Shown here piece after piece: positions 18,946 through 26,526 of a stretch of 64,000 nt of DNA. The stretch comes from Alloacidobacterium sp963823845 (GTDB lineage: Bacteria; Acidobacteriota; Terriglobia; Terriglobales; Acidobacteriaceae). A program made the translations under genes and the position numbers. The notes below the pieces were generated by a model. It ran no database searches. It was not told the DNA's origin and saw only the letters and a program-made list of their open reading frames with translations. The stretch's first letter is position 1. Each line of letters opens with the position of its first letter. The stretch spans positions 62,001-126,000 of the forward strand of contig CAWGND010000018.1 of NCBI GenBank assembly GCA_963823845.1, read 5' to 3'.

Positions 18946-19266
18946 TTATGCGTGTACAGGAACGGTGACCTTATGGAAGGTCGAGTTAACAACCTCATAC
19001 GTGTGTACCTTGGGAGTTCCATCGATCACTTTTGCGAAGGTCTTCAACACTTCGGGATATGTATTGGTATTGTAGGCTTCGGCATCCGCTTTGTTGTCCC
19101 ACAGACTGATTGCTGTCACATCCAGCCCGCCGGGCATGGCGAATGTGATTTCGTCCCTAAAGCCCGTTTGTTTGCGGAGTAAGGGGAGAATTTGGCTTTC
19201 AAATACATGGCCGTATTCAGAAAGCATGTTGTATTTCAGATGAATAGAGACGTTGCGTGCAAACAT
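18946..19266 (-). CDS. Dimeric alpha-beta barrel (ABM/EthD-like) protein
   Basis: The product is 106 residues with the ferredoxin-like alternation of strands and helices seen in antibiotic-biosynthesis-monooxygenase-type proteins: N-V-S-I-H-L-K at the first strand, L-R-K-Q-T-G-F-R-D-E near the first helix end, A-I-S-L-W-D-N-K-A-D-A-E-A-Y before the second helix. The fold is a dimer used for small-molecule oxygenation or as a stress factor. Its upstream region carries copy A of the ~45-bp element shared with Hsp20, which suggests stress-related expression. Specific chemistry is not predictable. Confidence 0.65.
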   Translation of the reverse strand: MFARNVSIHLKYNMLSEYGHVFESQILPLLRKQTGFRDEITFAMPGGLDVTAISLWDNKADAEAYNTNTYPEVLKTFAKVIDGTPKVHTYEVVNSTFHKVTVPVHA

Positions 19267-19304
19267 AGGTTGTCCTTAAGAGGCCATTGTTAGCTAAGAA
19301 GGGA

Positions 19305-19349
19305 AACTTCAGATGGGCTGACTTAGTTCAGGGAACCTGAAAGAGGAAG
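19305..19349 (-). promoter_or_regulatory. Shared upstream element, copy A
   Basis: This ~45-bp segment is nearly identical to 20166-20210 (core on the minus strand TGAACTAAGTCAGCCCATCT). It ends 39 nt upstream of the start at 19266. The constant spacing to three starts suggests a common promoter or activator site. Confidence 0.6.
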
Positions 19350-19581
19350 AGGTGTAGTAACTACCTCATTCCTAACTCTACCTGAATGCCATAGGTTTGT
19401 CCATTGAAACACGCAAGTCAGCAGTTTTACAGTTTTATGGTTTCGCTCTGATCAGAGTCGTACTCAATAAGCTTGCGTAATTGGAGTGCTGCCGGCACAG
19501 TGGCTGTTTACCCCGTATGCAGAAAGAGGCTCAAATTGAGTCGCGTCAGGATGCCCGAGGCGCGGGGAGGTAAAACTAAAT

Positions 19582-19605
19582 GGGAGGCGGTATATACCGC
19601 CTCCC
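19582..19605 (-). terminator. 12-bp palindromic hairpin after Hsp20
   Basis: GGGAGGCGGTAT pairs with ATACCGCCTCCC directly downstream of the Hsp20 stop. The stem is perfect and self-complementary, so it works on either strand; the T-run is poor (ATTTAGTTTT on the minus strand). Confidence 0.65.
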
Positions 19606-19629
19606 GTTTCTGCCACTGGCTCCTGATTT

Positions 19630-20130
19630 TTACGCGGCCTTGCCGGACGCTTTGGCTTCGAGGGTCTTCTCGCCGCCAACATTCACTTTGATCTGCGTGG
19701 GCTTGGCTTCGGCCTTCTTGGCAAGGTTGATATTCAGCACGCCCTTGTCACAGCGGGCACTTACTTGCCCTGGATCCACGGAACTGGGAAGGGTGAACGA
19801 GCGAGCAAAGCTTCCATATTGCCGCTCGACGCGACGGAAGTTCTCCTGTTTCTCTTCCTTCTCAATCTTGCGCTCACCAAGGACGGTGAGGGTGTTGTTC
19901 TGAATTCGGACATCAAGGTCTTTTTCGTCGATGCCTGGAACTTCCATCTTCAGAATTATGTTGTGCTCATCTTCGTAGATGTCCACCGGCGGTGCAAGGG
20001 TGGTGGTTGTCAACGCCTCTTCCGGGACTTCGGGACTGTACGACTCACGGATAAGACGGTTCATGCGGTTCATGCGGTCTTGCATAGCGGAAAATTCGCG
20101 GAGAGATTCCCAACCGGTCAATAGCGTCAT
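19630..20130 (-). CDS. Hsp20 / alpha-crystallin small heat-shock protein
   Basis: The product has 166 residues. A short N-terminal arm (residues 1-45, M-Q-D-R-M-N-R-M-N-R repeats) precedes the alpha-crystallin domain (about 48-140), which has P-P-V-D-I-Y-E-D, M-E-V-P-G-I-D-E-K-D-L-D-V and the G-V-L-N-I-N-L end. A basic C-terminal extension follows. It is a cytoplasmic ATP-independent holdase. A strong AAGGAGGAA ribosome-binding site precedes ATG 20130, and the shared element (copy B) lies 36 nt upstream. Confidence 0.93.
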   Translation of the reverse strand: MTLLTGWESLREFSAMQDRMNRMNRLIRESYSPEVPEEALTTTTLAPPVDIYEDEHNIILKMEVPGIDEKDLDVRIQNNTLTVLGERKIEKEEKQENFRRVERQYGSFARSFTLPSSVDPGQVSARCDKGVLNINLAKKAEAKPTQIKVNVGGEKTLEAKASGKAA

Positions 20131-20165
20131 GACGCAGTTCCTCCTTGCAGTAATCTAAGAGGAGT

Positions 20166-20210
20166 AACTTCAGATGGGCTGACTTAGTTCAGTGAACCTG
20201 AAAGAGTAAG
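20166..20210 (-). promoter_or_regulatory. Shared upstream element, copy B
   Basis: Copy B differs from copy A at only about two or three positions over 45 bp and lies 36 nt upstream of the Hsp20 start. Outside this block the two upstream regions do not match, so it is not a recent gene duplication. Confidence 0.62.
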
Positions 20211-20371
20211 AAGAGGTCCTTGCTCAACTATCAGGCTAGGCTCTTATGCTAACGGTTGTCAAGATAAATCAGTAGCTCTCGATGACATAACGCTATCAAA
20301 TCACTGATAGACGTGTGGCGCATGAGACCGGTCACGTCCAATACTTGATTTCTTCAGTGCGCGATCGCTAG

Positions 20372-20590
20372 CTAGTCTTGATTACAATGTTGGCAGCTAT
20401 TGACGTGCGCAAGGAATGGAGCAAGGGACGCATCCAATTGCGCCTGCAAATCGCCAGGTGATTCCATGTGCGCATTTCGCACGGTTGATCGTGATGCAGC
20501 CAGAAAGCGCAAGGCCATCGAATTGCCTTCTTCGCAGAACTGAAGCTCCCTATCTAGAGTAATGGGCTCGTTGAGATCCATGCCATCCAT
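20372..20590 (-). CDS. Small hypothetical protein with C-terminal CxxC
   Basis: This 72-residue frame encodes an acidic N-terminus, a central helix and a C-terminal H-V-N-S-C-Q-H-C-N-Q-D tail with a Cys-x-x-Cys pair. I do not recognise the family. Support comes from the same orientation as its neighbours and the motif-like tail; the ribosome-binding site is weak. Confidence 0.4.
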   Translation of the reverse strand: MDGMDLNEPITLDRELQFCEEGNSMALRFLAASRSTVRNAHMESPGDLQAQLDASLAPFLAHVNSCQHCNQD

Positions 20591-20800
20591 CCTAATCGTT
20601 CCCTATGCGTTATCGGGAACCTTCCGCACTTATCTGCTCAACAAACTACAACAAGTGATGGAAGCGATAATAAATTCGTCCGCAGGAATCGCATCCCCAA
20701 GGAAAAAACCGAAACAGCGTAAGAACATAGAGCTGGAGAAATCCGTGTCGATGACGCTGGACCAACGAAATACTGCAAAATCGACAATTCTCAACTACTC

Positions 20801-20992
20801 TCATCGGCCTATATGAACTCTCGAGAGTGAATTGAAAAGGCCATACAGATTTGCGATCCACAGCACAACGGCAATGACAACAACTCCGTTCAAGATGGAT
20901 TTGATGGTTGACTGCATCGGAATAAAGCGGTTTACAAGCCATAGCACAATTCCCACGGCGATCAATGTAATGACAACTTGCAAGAGTGGCAT
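20801..20992 (-). CDS. Thivi_2564-family small membrane protein
   Basis: The product is 63 residues with two hydrophobic helices (residues about 4-22 and 32-52) joined by R-F-I-P-M-Q-S-T-I-K-S-I-L-N-G, the conserved loop of the Thivi_2564 family. The family is inner-membrane and of unknown function, often near stress genes. A GGAGAA site precedes the ATG. Confidence 0.78.
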   Translation of the reverse strand: MPLLQVVITLIAVGIVLWLVNRFIPMQSTIKSILNGVVVIAVVLWIANLYGLFNSLSRVHIGR

Positions 20993-21073
20993 ACCATGTT
21001 CTCCTTTTGATTTCTTAAGCTGATCGGGATTCCAGGAAAATCCAGACCAGCATACCCTGATGTGTTTGCGTGC

Positions 21074-21787
21074 TTACCGCTTGTCCGCGCTCACCTCGGC
21101 AATCGTGCCTGCGCGACCTGTTTCAGCAATCGTCCTCATAAAGGTCGCCGTTGATTTTGGTGCGTGGACCCTACCTGACAAGATGGCTCGGAAGGAAGTA
21201 TCGTGGCCATAGATCGCACGCGTGGAGTCGCTGTCCTGTTCAACCACAGCTCCATTTAGGGCGATCCCTGCGAACACGCCCTGCGAACGCGAGTAGGTAA
21301 GGATTTCTGTGTTCAGCTTCCAGTCAGTACCGGCGGACGCATGGCGACCCACTGGACCTGCCGCAGCAGACGCATCACCGCTGAGTTCGAACTTGCTGGA
21401 GAGCAGATGCTGAAAGCCTCGGTCATTCATGACCAGCATGACGAGGTCAACGCCTTCAACGCCAATCTGCAATCCCGCACTGCCTCCGCCCATGGAGATG
21501 AAAGCAGGAGCCCTCCAGCCTGTCTCGGTACGGCACGACGCGATCCCTCGGCCGTGCTGACCGCCGACGATGAAGGCGGCCTTCACCAGATGCGGAACTA
21601 CGACAATACACTTTGCACCGCTCAGCACTTCTTCTGGAATGCGCTTGTCAGGAGCATCCATGATGGAGTGCAGCACATCCGAGGACATGTGCAGGCGGTC
21701 GATCGAGTCCTGGTGTCCCGTGCCAGCCCATAGGGTTACGTTCGCCAATGTAAAAGCGCCAATCAATATCAGTGGTGTGATCTTCAT
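21074..21787 (-). CDS. SYLF (YSC84) lipid-binding-domain exported protein
   Basis: The start at 21787 follows AAGGA and gives 237 residues with a signal peptide (residues 1-20). The SYLF domain shows P-E-E-V-L-S-G-A-K-C-I-V-V-V-P, G-R-G-I-A-S-C-R, the S-M-G-G-G-S-A-G-L-Q-I-G-V-E core and V-M-L-V-M-N-D-R-G. The domain binds phosphoinositides in eukaryotes; bacterial members are periplasmic and probably contact membrane lipids. The third, shorter copy (C) of the shared upstream element ends 44 nt before the start. Confidence 0.85.
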   Translation of the reverse strand: MKITPLILIGAFTLANVTLWAGTGHQDSIDRLHMSSDVLHSIMDAPDKRIPEEVLSGAKCIVVVPHLVKAAFIVGGQHGRGIASCRTETGWRAPAFISMGGGSAGLQIGVEGVDLVMLVMNDRGFQHLLSSKFELSGDASAAAGPVGRHASAGTDWKLNTEILTYSRSQGVFAGIALNGAVVEQDSDSTRAIYGHDTSFRAILSGRVHAPKSTATFMRTIAETGRAGTIAEVSADKR

Positions 21788-21830
21788 AGGTTTTCCTTGC
21801 TGAGTGCGGAGAGCTAAGAGATACATATGT

Positions 21831-21856
21831 CAGATAGGCTGACTTAGCTCAGAACC
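21831..21856 (-). promoter_or_regulatory. Shared upstream element, copy C
   Basis: The core TGAGCTAAGTCAGCCTATCT (minus strand) matches copies A and B at 18 of 20 positions and lies 44 nt upstream of the SYLF start. The flanking sequence is not conserved. Confidence 0.5.
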
Positions 21857-21965
21857 ATGAGGGAGTCGATAACGCGGACTCTTCTCCAGAATCATTGTTC
21901 CAGAGATGCGCAACAATAAATGAGCTGAATAGCTCACTTTGGCTGGTGAAAATAGAGATGTGCGC

Positions 21966-22427
21966 CTACACAGCTACGGGCAAAAATGTGATCTTCGTGC
22001 TGGCAATCAACTCTGCGGGAAGGGCCATTGGCAGGGATACGGTTTGATCGGCAACAGGCAGAACTGCACTTTGTTGAATCTGATATGGATTTACTCTGAC
22101 CTTGGCGATAAAGAACCACGGATACTGCTTTAACTCAATATGTTCAACCTCCGCAGCATTAAATCGAGCACTTACATGACGAAGAGCTAGTTTGAGTGCG
22201 CCAGCAATCGCCTCCTGTGAGGTGTTCCCTACGCCGCTTCTTAGGGACCCTTCATCAATCCAGAGTAAATACCATCTGCGTCTCCGGATCTTCTTGTCAA
22301 GCCAGTGCGCATCGCCGGACCGAATTAAATTCCAATCCTCTCGGAACTCTTCGGTCGCGATTTTAAGATCGCCTGGTAATTTCGTGCCTTCGCGTAAGAG
22401 CATAGTAAGTTCAGCTATATTGCACAT
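21966..22427 (-). CDS. Uncharacterised protein, paralogue 1 of a three-member family
   Basis: The 153-residue product shares a clear architecture with the proteins at 24749-25186 and 29327-29731. An N-terminal L-R-E-G-x-x-L-P-x-x-L segment is followed by W-x-x-x-x-S-G-D-A-x-W-L-D-K. A central helix leads to the R-F-N-A-A-E-x-x-x-I block, then Y-x-W-F-x-x-A-K-V and an I-Q-Q motif. No signal or membrane segment is present. I know no function; the fold looks like a small alpha/beta domain. The gene stands alone between the SYLF and response-regulator genes. Confidence 0.65.
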   Translation of the reverse strand: MCNIAELTMLLREGTKLPGDLKIATEEFREDWNLIRSGDAHWLDKKIRRRRWYLLWIDEGSLRSGVGNTSQEAIAGALKLALRHVSARFNAAEVEHIELKQYPWFFIAKVRVNPYQIQQSAVLPVADQTVSLPMALPAELIASTKITFLPVAV

Positions 22428-22453
22428 CCGAGTAGCTTCTTTCTGCCTACAAA

Positions 22454-23113
22454 TTAGTTGAGATCGGGCACGCTGAGGGGGGTGGGCATTCCCGTGCCTG
22501 GCTTACGCTGAAAAGCCTCTGGAGACGCCGGATCTGTCGGCTGAACGATTGCGTAGTGAATCAAGCTGTGGCAATAGACGCAACTTGTTTCGCGGATAGA
22601 CCAGATAGCTTTGTCGAGCGTCTGTGAGAACGTCCTCAAGCACTCCGGGCAGGTGATCACAACATATGCTTCCCCGGAAGGATCATGTCCATTTCTCGGA
22701 ATCCAGATGGGCGCCATCAGGCTGGAGTGCTGGAAATCCAACTGCCGCTCCGAGCGAGCCATCGCTTCTATGATTTGCAGTAAAGACCCCAGATTGGTTC
22801 CTTTTTCGTAGAAAGCGTCAGCGGCAACTCCGGGCGGTACTCCTTCGCCCAAAAATGCACCGCTCATAGCAATCACCTTGATCGCCGGAAACCGACGACG
22901 GACTACCGAGAGCAATTCGAAACCGGACATACCCGGCATATTGAGGTCGGAGAGCAGAATGTCGGGGACCTCATTTCGCAACTCAACGAGCGCAGAAAAG
23001 CCATCCGCACTTGATCGGATTCGATAGCCAGATTCAGCAAGAATGAAGGATAACGACTCGCAAATCGATCCATCATCATCGACGATAAGAAGGCTTGCTT
23101 TTTGGGGAGACAT
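22454..23113 (-). CDS. Response regulator with C-terminal zinc-ribbon domain
   Basis: ATG 23113 follows AAGGAAGGGG. The 219-residue product has a receiver domain (residues about 5-120) with acidic pair V-D-D-D, phospho-acceptor L-L-S-D-L-N-M-P-G and the conserved lysine in Y-E-K-G. No DNA-binding output follows; instead residues about 150-190 carry C-P-E-C and C-V-Y-C, a likely zinc ribbon. This suggests action through protein contact rather than a classical helix-turn-helix. It lies 163 nt from the Crp-family gene on the same strand. Confidence 0.82.
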   Translation of the reverse strand: MSPQKASLLIVDDDGSICESLSFILAESGYRIRSSADGFSALVELRNEVPDILLSDLNMPGMSGFELLSVVRRRFPAIKVIAMSGAFLGEGVPPGVAADAFYEKGTNLGSLLQIIEAMARSERQLDFQHSSLMAPIWIPRNGHDPSGEAYVVITCPECLRTFSQTLDKAIWSIRETSCVYCHSLIHYAIVQPTDPASPEAFQRKPGTGMPTPLSVPDLN

Positions 23114-23275
23114 CGCGGCCCCTTCCTTGAGCATCCAAGTGCTACTTCAATCAAGCATCGCATCGGAGAAACCTTCGATCTGTTCAATTTTGCTCACTTG
23201 GCGGCCTATTGGCCTGATTCAGACACACTCTTGCAGAGGCCAGGAGAAATAATCGCGATAAGCTGCATAGATAAT

Positions 23276-23932
23276 TCAGTCGTGCAGAATGACGTTCAGC
23301 AGCGATTTATGAACCCGGATGCGCCCGTTGTATTCAATAAAGCCGAGCTTGCGAAATCGATTCATGAAGAAGCTGACGCGGGACCGTGTGGTCCCAATCA
23401 TTTCCGCCAGCGTTTCCTGCGTGATCTGCGGAATCAACGTCTCCGGTTCACCGGGCTTGCCGAATTCCGCCATCAACAGGAGAATTCTGGCCAGACGCTT
23501 TTCGCTGGAGTTGAAAAGCTGATCGACAAGATCGGCCTGTGTTCGCATACTACGCGCCAGTAAAAACTTTAGAAACAGATCGGAGAAAGAATGCTCCTCG
23601 TGCATCACTCGGATCATCTCCTCCCTTTCGATCTTGAGTGCCACACAGGTCGTGATGGCAGTGGCAGTGGCCAGTCGAAGACCGGCGACGCCAGCAATTG
23701 ACTCCTCTCCAACGAAGTCACCGGCAGTCAGAAGCGTGATGGTGGCTTCTTTGGCGTTTTTCGAAACCACTGTGAGCTTTGCGCGGCCCTTCTGAAGATA
23801 GAAAACGGAGTCAGCGGTATTGCCCTGCGAAAAAAAGGCCTGCTTTGGCTTTAGTTGAACGATCCTTCGTCCTAGTCCGGCTCGTGCCAGAAAAGCTGCG
23901 GCATCAAAGGCTGTGTTTTTCAGCTCTATCAT
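23276..23932 (-). CDS. Crp/Fnr-family transcriptional regulator
   Basis: The 218-residue product from ATG 23932 has a cyclic-nucleotide-binding-type beta-roll (F-S-Q-G-N-T-A-D-S-V-F-Y-L-Q-K-G-R-A-K-L, residues about 35-55; G-D-F-V-G-E-E-S near 85) and a C-terminal winged helix (Q-E-T-L-A-E-M-I-G-T-T-R-S-R-V-S-F-F, about 170-190). There are no N-terminal cysteines for an FNR-type iron-sulfur cluster. The ligand is unknown. The frame is open further upstream, but the extension is basic and not family-like. Confidence 0.85.
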   Translation of the reverse strand: MIELKNTAFDAAAFLARAGLGRRIVQLKPKQAFFSQGNTADSVFYLQKGRAKLTVVSKNAKEATITLLTAGDFVGEESIAGVAGLRLATATAITTCVALKIEREEMIRVMHEEHSFSDLFLKFLLARSMRTQADLVDQLFNSSEKRLARILLLMAEFGKPGEPETLIPQITQETLAEMIGTTRSRVSFFMNRFRKLGFIEYNGRIRVHKSLLNVILHD

Positions 23933-24146
23933 CTTAGAAGGTCCCTTCCCGGATGCGGTCTTGCCGGGGAAAAATCCAGATGGGGTACGCGACCGCAGCC
24001 GATCTGAGGTAATCGGGGGAGTGTTGCGCACAATTATAGAATTCGATGCCATTGAAAGTCTCCGGCTAAACTTCTGCCATCTCCTCGATCGGGATTTTTG
24101 ATCCTGAGACGGGTCAGTCCGCCACTTTGACGGCGAGTTGTGCTCA

Positions 24147-24302
24147 CTAGATCCGACCGAGCACCAGTAGCACGAGAAGAATGACGAGAACCAAACCCAG
24201 GCCGCCACTTGGGTAGTATCCCCAGTTGCGGCTGTGGTTCCACCTGGGAAATGCTCCTATGAGAAGCGCCACGATAATAATAATTAAGAGTATTCCAAAC
24301 AT
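24147..24302 (-). CDS. DUF3309 small membrane protein
   Basis: ATG 24302 to TAG 24147 encodes 51 residues: a helix I-L-L-I-I-I-I-V-A-L-L-I, the signature P-R-W-N-H-S-R-N-W-G-Y-Y-P-S-G-G, then a second helix ending L-V-L-G-R-I. This is a textbook DUF3309 protein, expected in the inner membrane with a short exposed loop. Its function is unknown. A GGGGTAATT stretch just upstream is a weak ribosome-binding site. Confidence 0.85.
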   Translation of the reverse strand: MFGILLIIIIVALLIGAFPRWNHSRNWGYYPSGGLGLVLVILLVLLVLGRI

Positions 24303-24342
24303 AATTACCCCTTCTGAAGAACGCAGACTAGCGACAGCTCGA

Positions 24343-24501
24343 CTACCTCTTCAACGGCGCGCCCTGGCACGCAGTGTGCTGGCACTGGCAGGTTAATTCC
24401 AACATGCCTTTGGCATCGGCACAGGTCGCGCTGCAGTACTTTTTCCCATCAGCGGGTACACAGCTGCAGGCTTGATGTGCGCATTTAGACGTTGCATTCA
24501 T
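24343..24501 (-). CDS. Bacterial metallothionein
   Basis: From ATG 24501 the product has 52 residues with about eight cysteines in metal-cluster spacing: C-A-H-Q-A-C-S-C, K-Y-C-S-A-T-C-A, L-T-C-Q-C and T-A-C-Q, plus histidines that can serve as ligands. This is the SmtA/BmtA (PF02069) type, which sequesters Zn2+ and Cd2+ in the cytoplasm. An AGGAGCTTTC site precedes the ATG. It lies in the small-stress-gene block with DUF3309 and Crp genes; no ArsR/SmtB repressor is adjacent. Confidence 0.88.
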   Translation of the reverse strand: MNATSKCAHQACSCVPADGKKYCSATCADAKGMLELTCQCQHTACQGAPLKR

Positions 24502-24589
24502 GAAAGCTCCTCTTCGGTATTGCACTCTGGAACGGATACGTACCCGCACGCTCCAACAGGATTACACCGACGAAAGCAACAAGTCTGTT

Positions 24590-24655
24590 CTGTTTTGCTC
24601 ATTCCTGAAGAAAACTAGAAACCCAACAACATGGCCACCTTCCTGAGCAAAACAG
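24590..24655. promoter_or_regulatory. Perfect 12-bp inverted repeat upstream of 24749
   Basis: CTGTTTTGCTCA (24590-24601) and TGAGCAAAACAG (24644-24655) are exact complements separated by 42 nt, between the divergent metallothionein and 24749 genes. It could be two half-sites of a looping regulator or a long stem. Confidence 0.4.
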
Positions 24656-24748
24656 CACAGCTTTTTGGCATCTGCAGACAGATACTGTTTGCAGAGCTCC
24701 GATGAATGATGTCTGCATCGGCAATCCTAAAGGGAGAGAGTTATTCCG

Positions 24749-25186
24749 ATGCGAGAATTAGAGCAGTACACAATTTTTCTCCGCGAACATATCATGCTCC
24801 CCGAAGGTATTGCTTTGGCCGGTGAGAGCATTTGCGAGGGATGGGTCGTCCTGCAGTCGGGTGATGCCCTATGGCTGGATAAAACCATCCGAGGCCTGGG
24901 GTGGAATTCTAATGTGCTCACAAGAATGTACTGGAGAAGCGGATATGCAAATCGCGCCCAGGATGCAGTTCAAAGAGCGGCGCAGCTGGCTCTTCGGAAA
25001 GTGGAGAAACGCTTCAACGCCGCTGAAATCGGGCACATAGACGTAGCCAAACACCTATGGTTCTACGTTGCAAGAGTCGGCATCTTTTCTCGTTACATCC
25101 AGGAGAGCCCGTTCCTGGGCAGCTGCGACGAGCTTTCGACACGGCCGGCGCAAATGGCATTTGAAGTGAAACATGAACACGTGTAA
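24749..25186 (+). CDS. Uncharacterised protein, paralogue 2 of a three-member family
   Basis: The 145-residue product has the same plan as 21966-22427: L-R-E-H-I-x-L-P-E-G, then Q-S-G-D-A-L-W-L-D-K, R-F-N-A-A-E-I-G-H-I and L-W-F-Y-V-A-R-V. The ribosome-binding site AGGGAGAG precedes the ATG. The IS1-family transposon inserted only one base after its stop codon (target duplication starts at 25188), so the gene itself was spared but its downstream context was moved 3.8 kb away. Its function is unknown. Confidence 0.65.
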   Translation: MRELEQYTIFLREHIMLPEGIALAGESICEGWVVLQSGDALWLDKTIRGLGWNSNVLTRMYWRSGYANRAQDAVQRAAQLALRKVEKRFNAAEIGHIDVAKHLWFYVARVGIFSRYIQESPFLGSCDELSTRPAQMAFEVKHEHV

Positions 25187-25187
25187 C

Positions 25188-25214
25188 TGAATTTCGGTAG
25201 TGGTGCAGTTTGAA
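25188..25214 (+). repeat. Left end of IS1-family transposon: 8-bp target duplication plus 19-bp inverted repeat
   Basis: TGAATTTC (25188-25195) is followed by the terminal repeat GGTAGTGGTGCAGTTTGAA (25196-25214). The repeat matches 28988-29006 as a perfect complement. The start G-G-T-x-x-T-G-x-T-G-C resembles the ends of IS1 itself. Confidence 0.85.
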
Positions 25215-25261
25215 AATCCATAGGTCTGGCTATCCGCTCCCGACTCTGGGATGATTGTGGC

Positions 25262-25399
25262 ATGGGAAGCAAAGACAAAGGCAAGAAGGAATCCAAGAAG
25301 CCAGCCAAGAGAACGCCGAAGCCCACACCTGCCAGAAAGCGTGAGGACTTCAGCCAAGCTGCTGCGCGAATCGTTCGGGAAGCTACTGAGCGAGATTAG
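25262..25399 (+). CDS. 45-residue basic protein, transposon passenger
   Basis: ATG 25262 to TAG 25397 encodes a lysine- and proline-rich N-terminus (K-D-K-G-K-K-E-S-K-K) and a helical end D-F-S-Q-A-A-A-R-I-V-R-E-A-T-E. This tail is a recurring motif of small conserved bacterial proteins of unknown function; the basic arm suggests nucleic-acid contact. Its stop overlaps the stop of the convergent P63C gene by 3 nt. It lies just inside the left inverted repeat. Confidence 0.6.
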   Translation: MGSKDKGKKESKKPAKRTPKPTPARKREDFSQAAARIVREATERD

Positions 25400-26418
25400 C
25401 TACCAAAGTTTGCTCGTTCCCAGTCCTGAGGGTCGTCAAACAGTCCCGGAGTATCTGGATAGATCGGAGCGACATAGTTGAGCTGCTTGTAGAAGGCGTC
25501 ATAGTCCGTGTTCGCCTTCATTAGTCCAACTACCGTTCCTAAATGCAGCAAAAGTTCTGGCTTGCCTAGATCGTCACTCGTCCAAGAGTGGAGCTTGTCG
25601 CTCTTATGGCCGCGATCATTCTTACGTTCTTTTAGTGCCCTCAAAAGGCCGGGTGCGATGCGCCTCCAAATCAAATCATTAGTGAGATGACCGAAGTATT
25701 GAGGCAAGCGCATATCGGGCCGAAGCTCTACACCCTTCAATCGGCACAGGTGCTTGAAGTAGTCGCCCGGAAATGTGCGAACCCACTTTCGAAGGCTTTC
25801 CGACAAGAACTTCTTTAAGTATTCCTCCAAGTCGCGGCGTGGGCGGTCATATTGAAAACCTGTCGCTTCGTCCACCAGCGCAATAATGCCCACACTGGCG
25901 AACCCACGAATCAGCATCAAGGACTGAGCCGCGATGTGGTCTTGGTTTTTGGTAAGCGCACCCGCAGCCTTCGCATCGAGAAAGACTCCGCACACTTTTG
26001 GGAGCAAATCTGCGGCATACCCAAAGGCTCGTGCGCCTCGAATTGTGCGAAATTCTATCTGTGCAGACGTCTTAAATAACTCTTCTGGAATGAACGTCTT
26101 AAGGTTCTGCGCGGTCAGGAATGAAGGCAAGTTGACGTCAGCATTGTAGAACTCTCGCCCCTTTGCTTGTCTCGCCCTGCCAATTGCCACCATCATTCCG
26201 CTCTGCGTGAGAACCCTTGTTCCGCCCTCTAGCACGGCGCATGGAATCTCGGCACCCCCGATCTGAAGAAAACCTTCATGCGTGGCCTGTGGAAGAATCT
26301 TTCCCTTGTCCCATCGCGCCTGTGCAGCCACCTTCGCAATGGCGCTCCTATCCTCTTTAGATAGTTTGTCCGCTCTCGCTTTGCCACCCAACGATTGAAT
26401 GCCGCTTGTTTTTTCCAT
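25396..26418 (-). CDS. P63C-domain protein, transposon passenger
   Basis: The 340-residue product from ATG 26418 begins with a basic segment (G-G-K-A-R-A-D-K-L-S...A-Q-A-R-W) typical of P63C proteins. The P63C domain follows (about residues 180-275), with R-D-L-E-E-Y-L-K-K-F-L...F-P-x-x-Y-F-K-H-L-C-R-L and the Q-Y-F-G-H-L-T-N-D-L-I-W-R-R-I-A-P-G-L-L motif. The domain is found in phage and mobile-element proteins, and its biochemical role is not settled. It is divergent from the transposase across a 117-bp spacer with palindromic repeats. An in-frame ATG further upstream (26472) is less likely. Confidence 0.78.
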   Translation of the reverse strand: MEKTSGIQSLGGKARADKLSKEDRSAIAKVAAQARWDKGKILPQATHEGFLQIGGAEIPCAVLEGGTRVLTQSGMMVAIGRARQAKGREFYNADVNLPSFLTAQNLKTFIPEELFKTSAQIEFRTIRGARAFGYAADLLPKVCGVFLDAKAAGALTKNQDHIAAQSLMLIRGFASVGIIALVDEATGFQYDRPRRDLEEYLKKFLSESLRKWVRTFPGDYFKHLCRLKGVELRPDMRLPQYFGHLTNDLIWRRIAPGLLRALKERKNDRGHKSDKLHSWTSDDLGKPELLLHLGTVVGLMKANTDYDAFYKQLNYVAPIYPDTPGLFDDPQDWERANFGS

Positions 26419-26497
26419 ACTTTCCACCTCACGAACTTCAGTGTACTTGCTTAGCAAGCATCTTGCAAGCATTTATTTTCTGTACATTCGATTTGAG

Positions 26498-26526
26498 TTG
26501 ACATGCATGCTTGCATGCATTAGCAT
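26498..26526 (+). promoter_or_regulatory. Sigma-70-type promoter with palindromic spacer, transposase
   Basis: TTGACA (26498-26503), a 17-nt spacer and TAGCAT (26521-26526) form a near-consensus promoter. The spacer is largely the repeat TGCATGC-TTGCATGCA, a good operator candidate. The transposase ATG (26536) lies only 9 nt past the -10 box, so the transcript would be nearly leaderless. Related TTGCAAGCAT and TTGCTTAGCAAGCAT repeats lie at 26446-26474, towards the P63C gene. Confidence 0.55.

Noticed and set aside
25055..25357. 100-residue minus-strand frame with a hydrophobic segment
   Set aside because: It overlaps the left transposon end, the 24749 gene and the small basic gene on the other strand; its hydrophobicity is the reverse of lysine codons.
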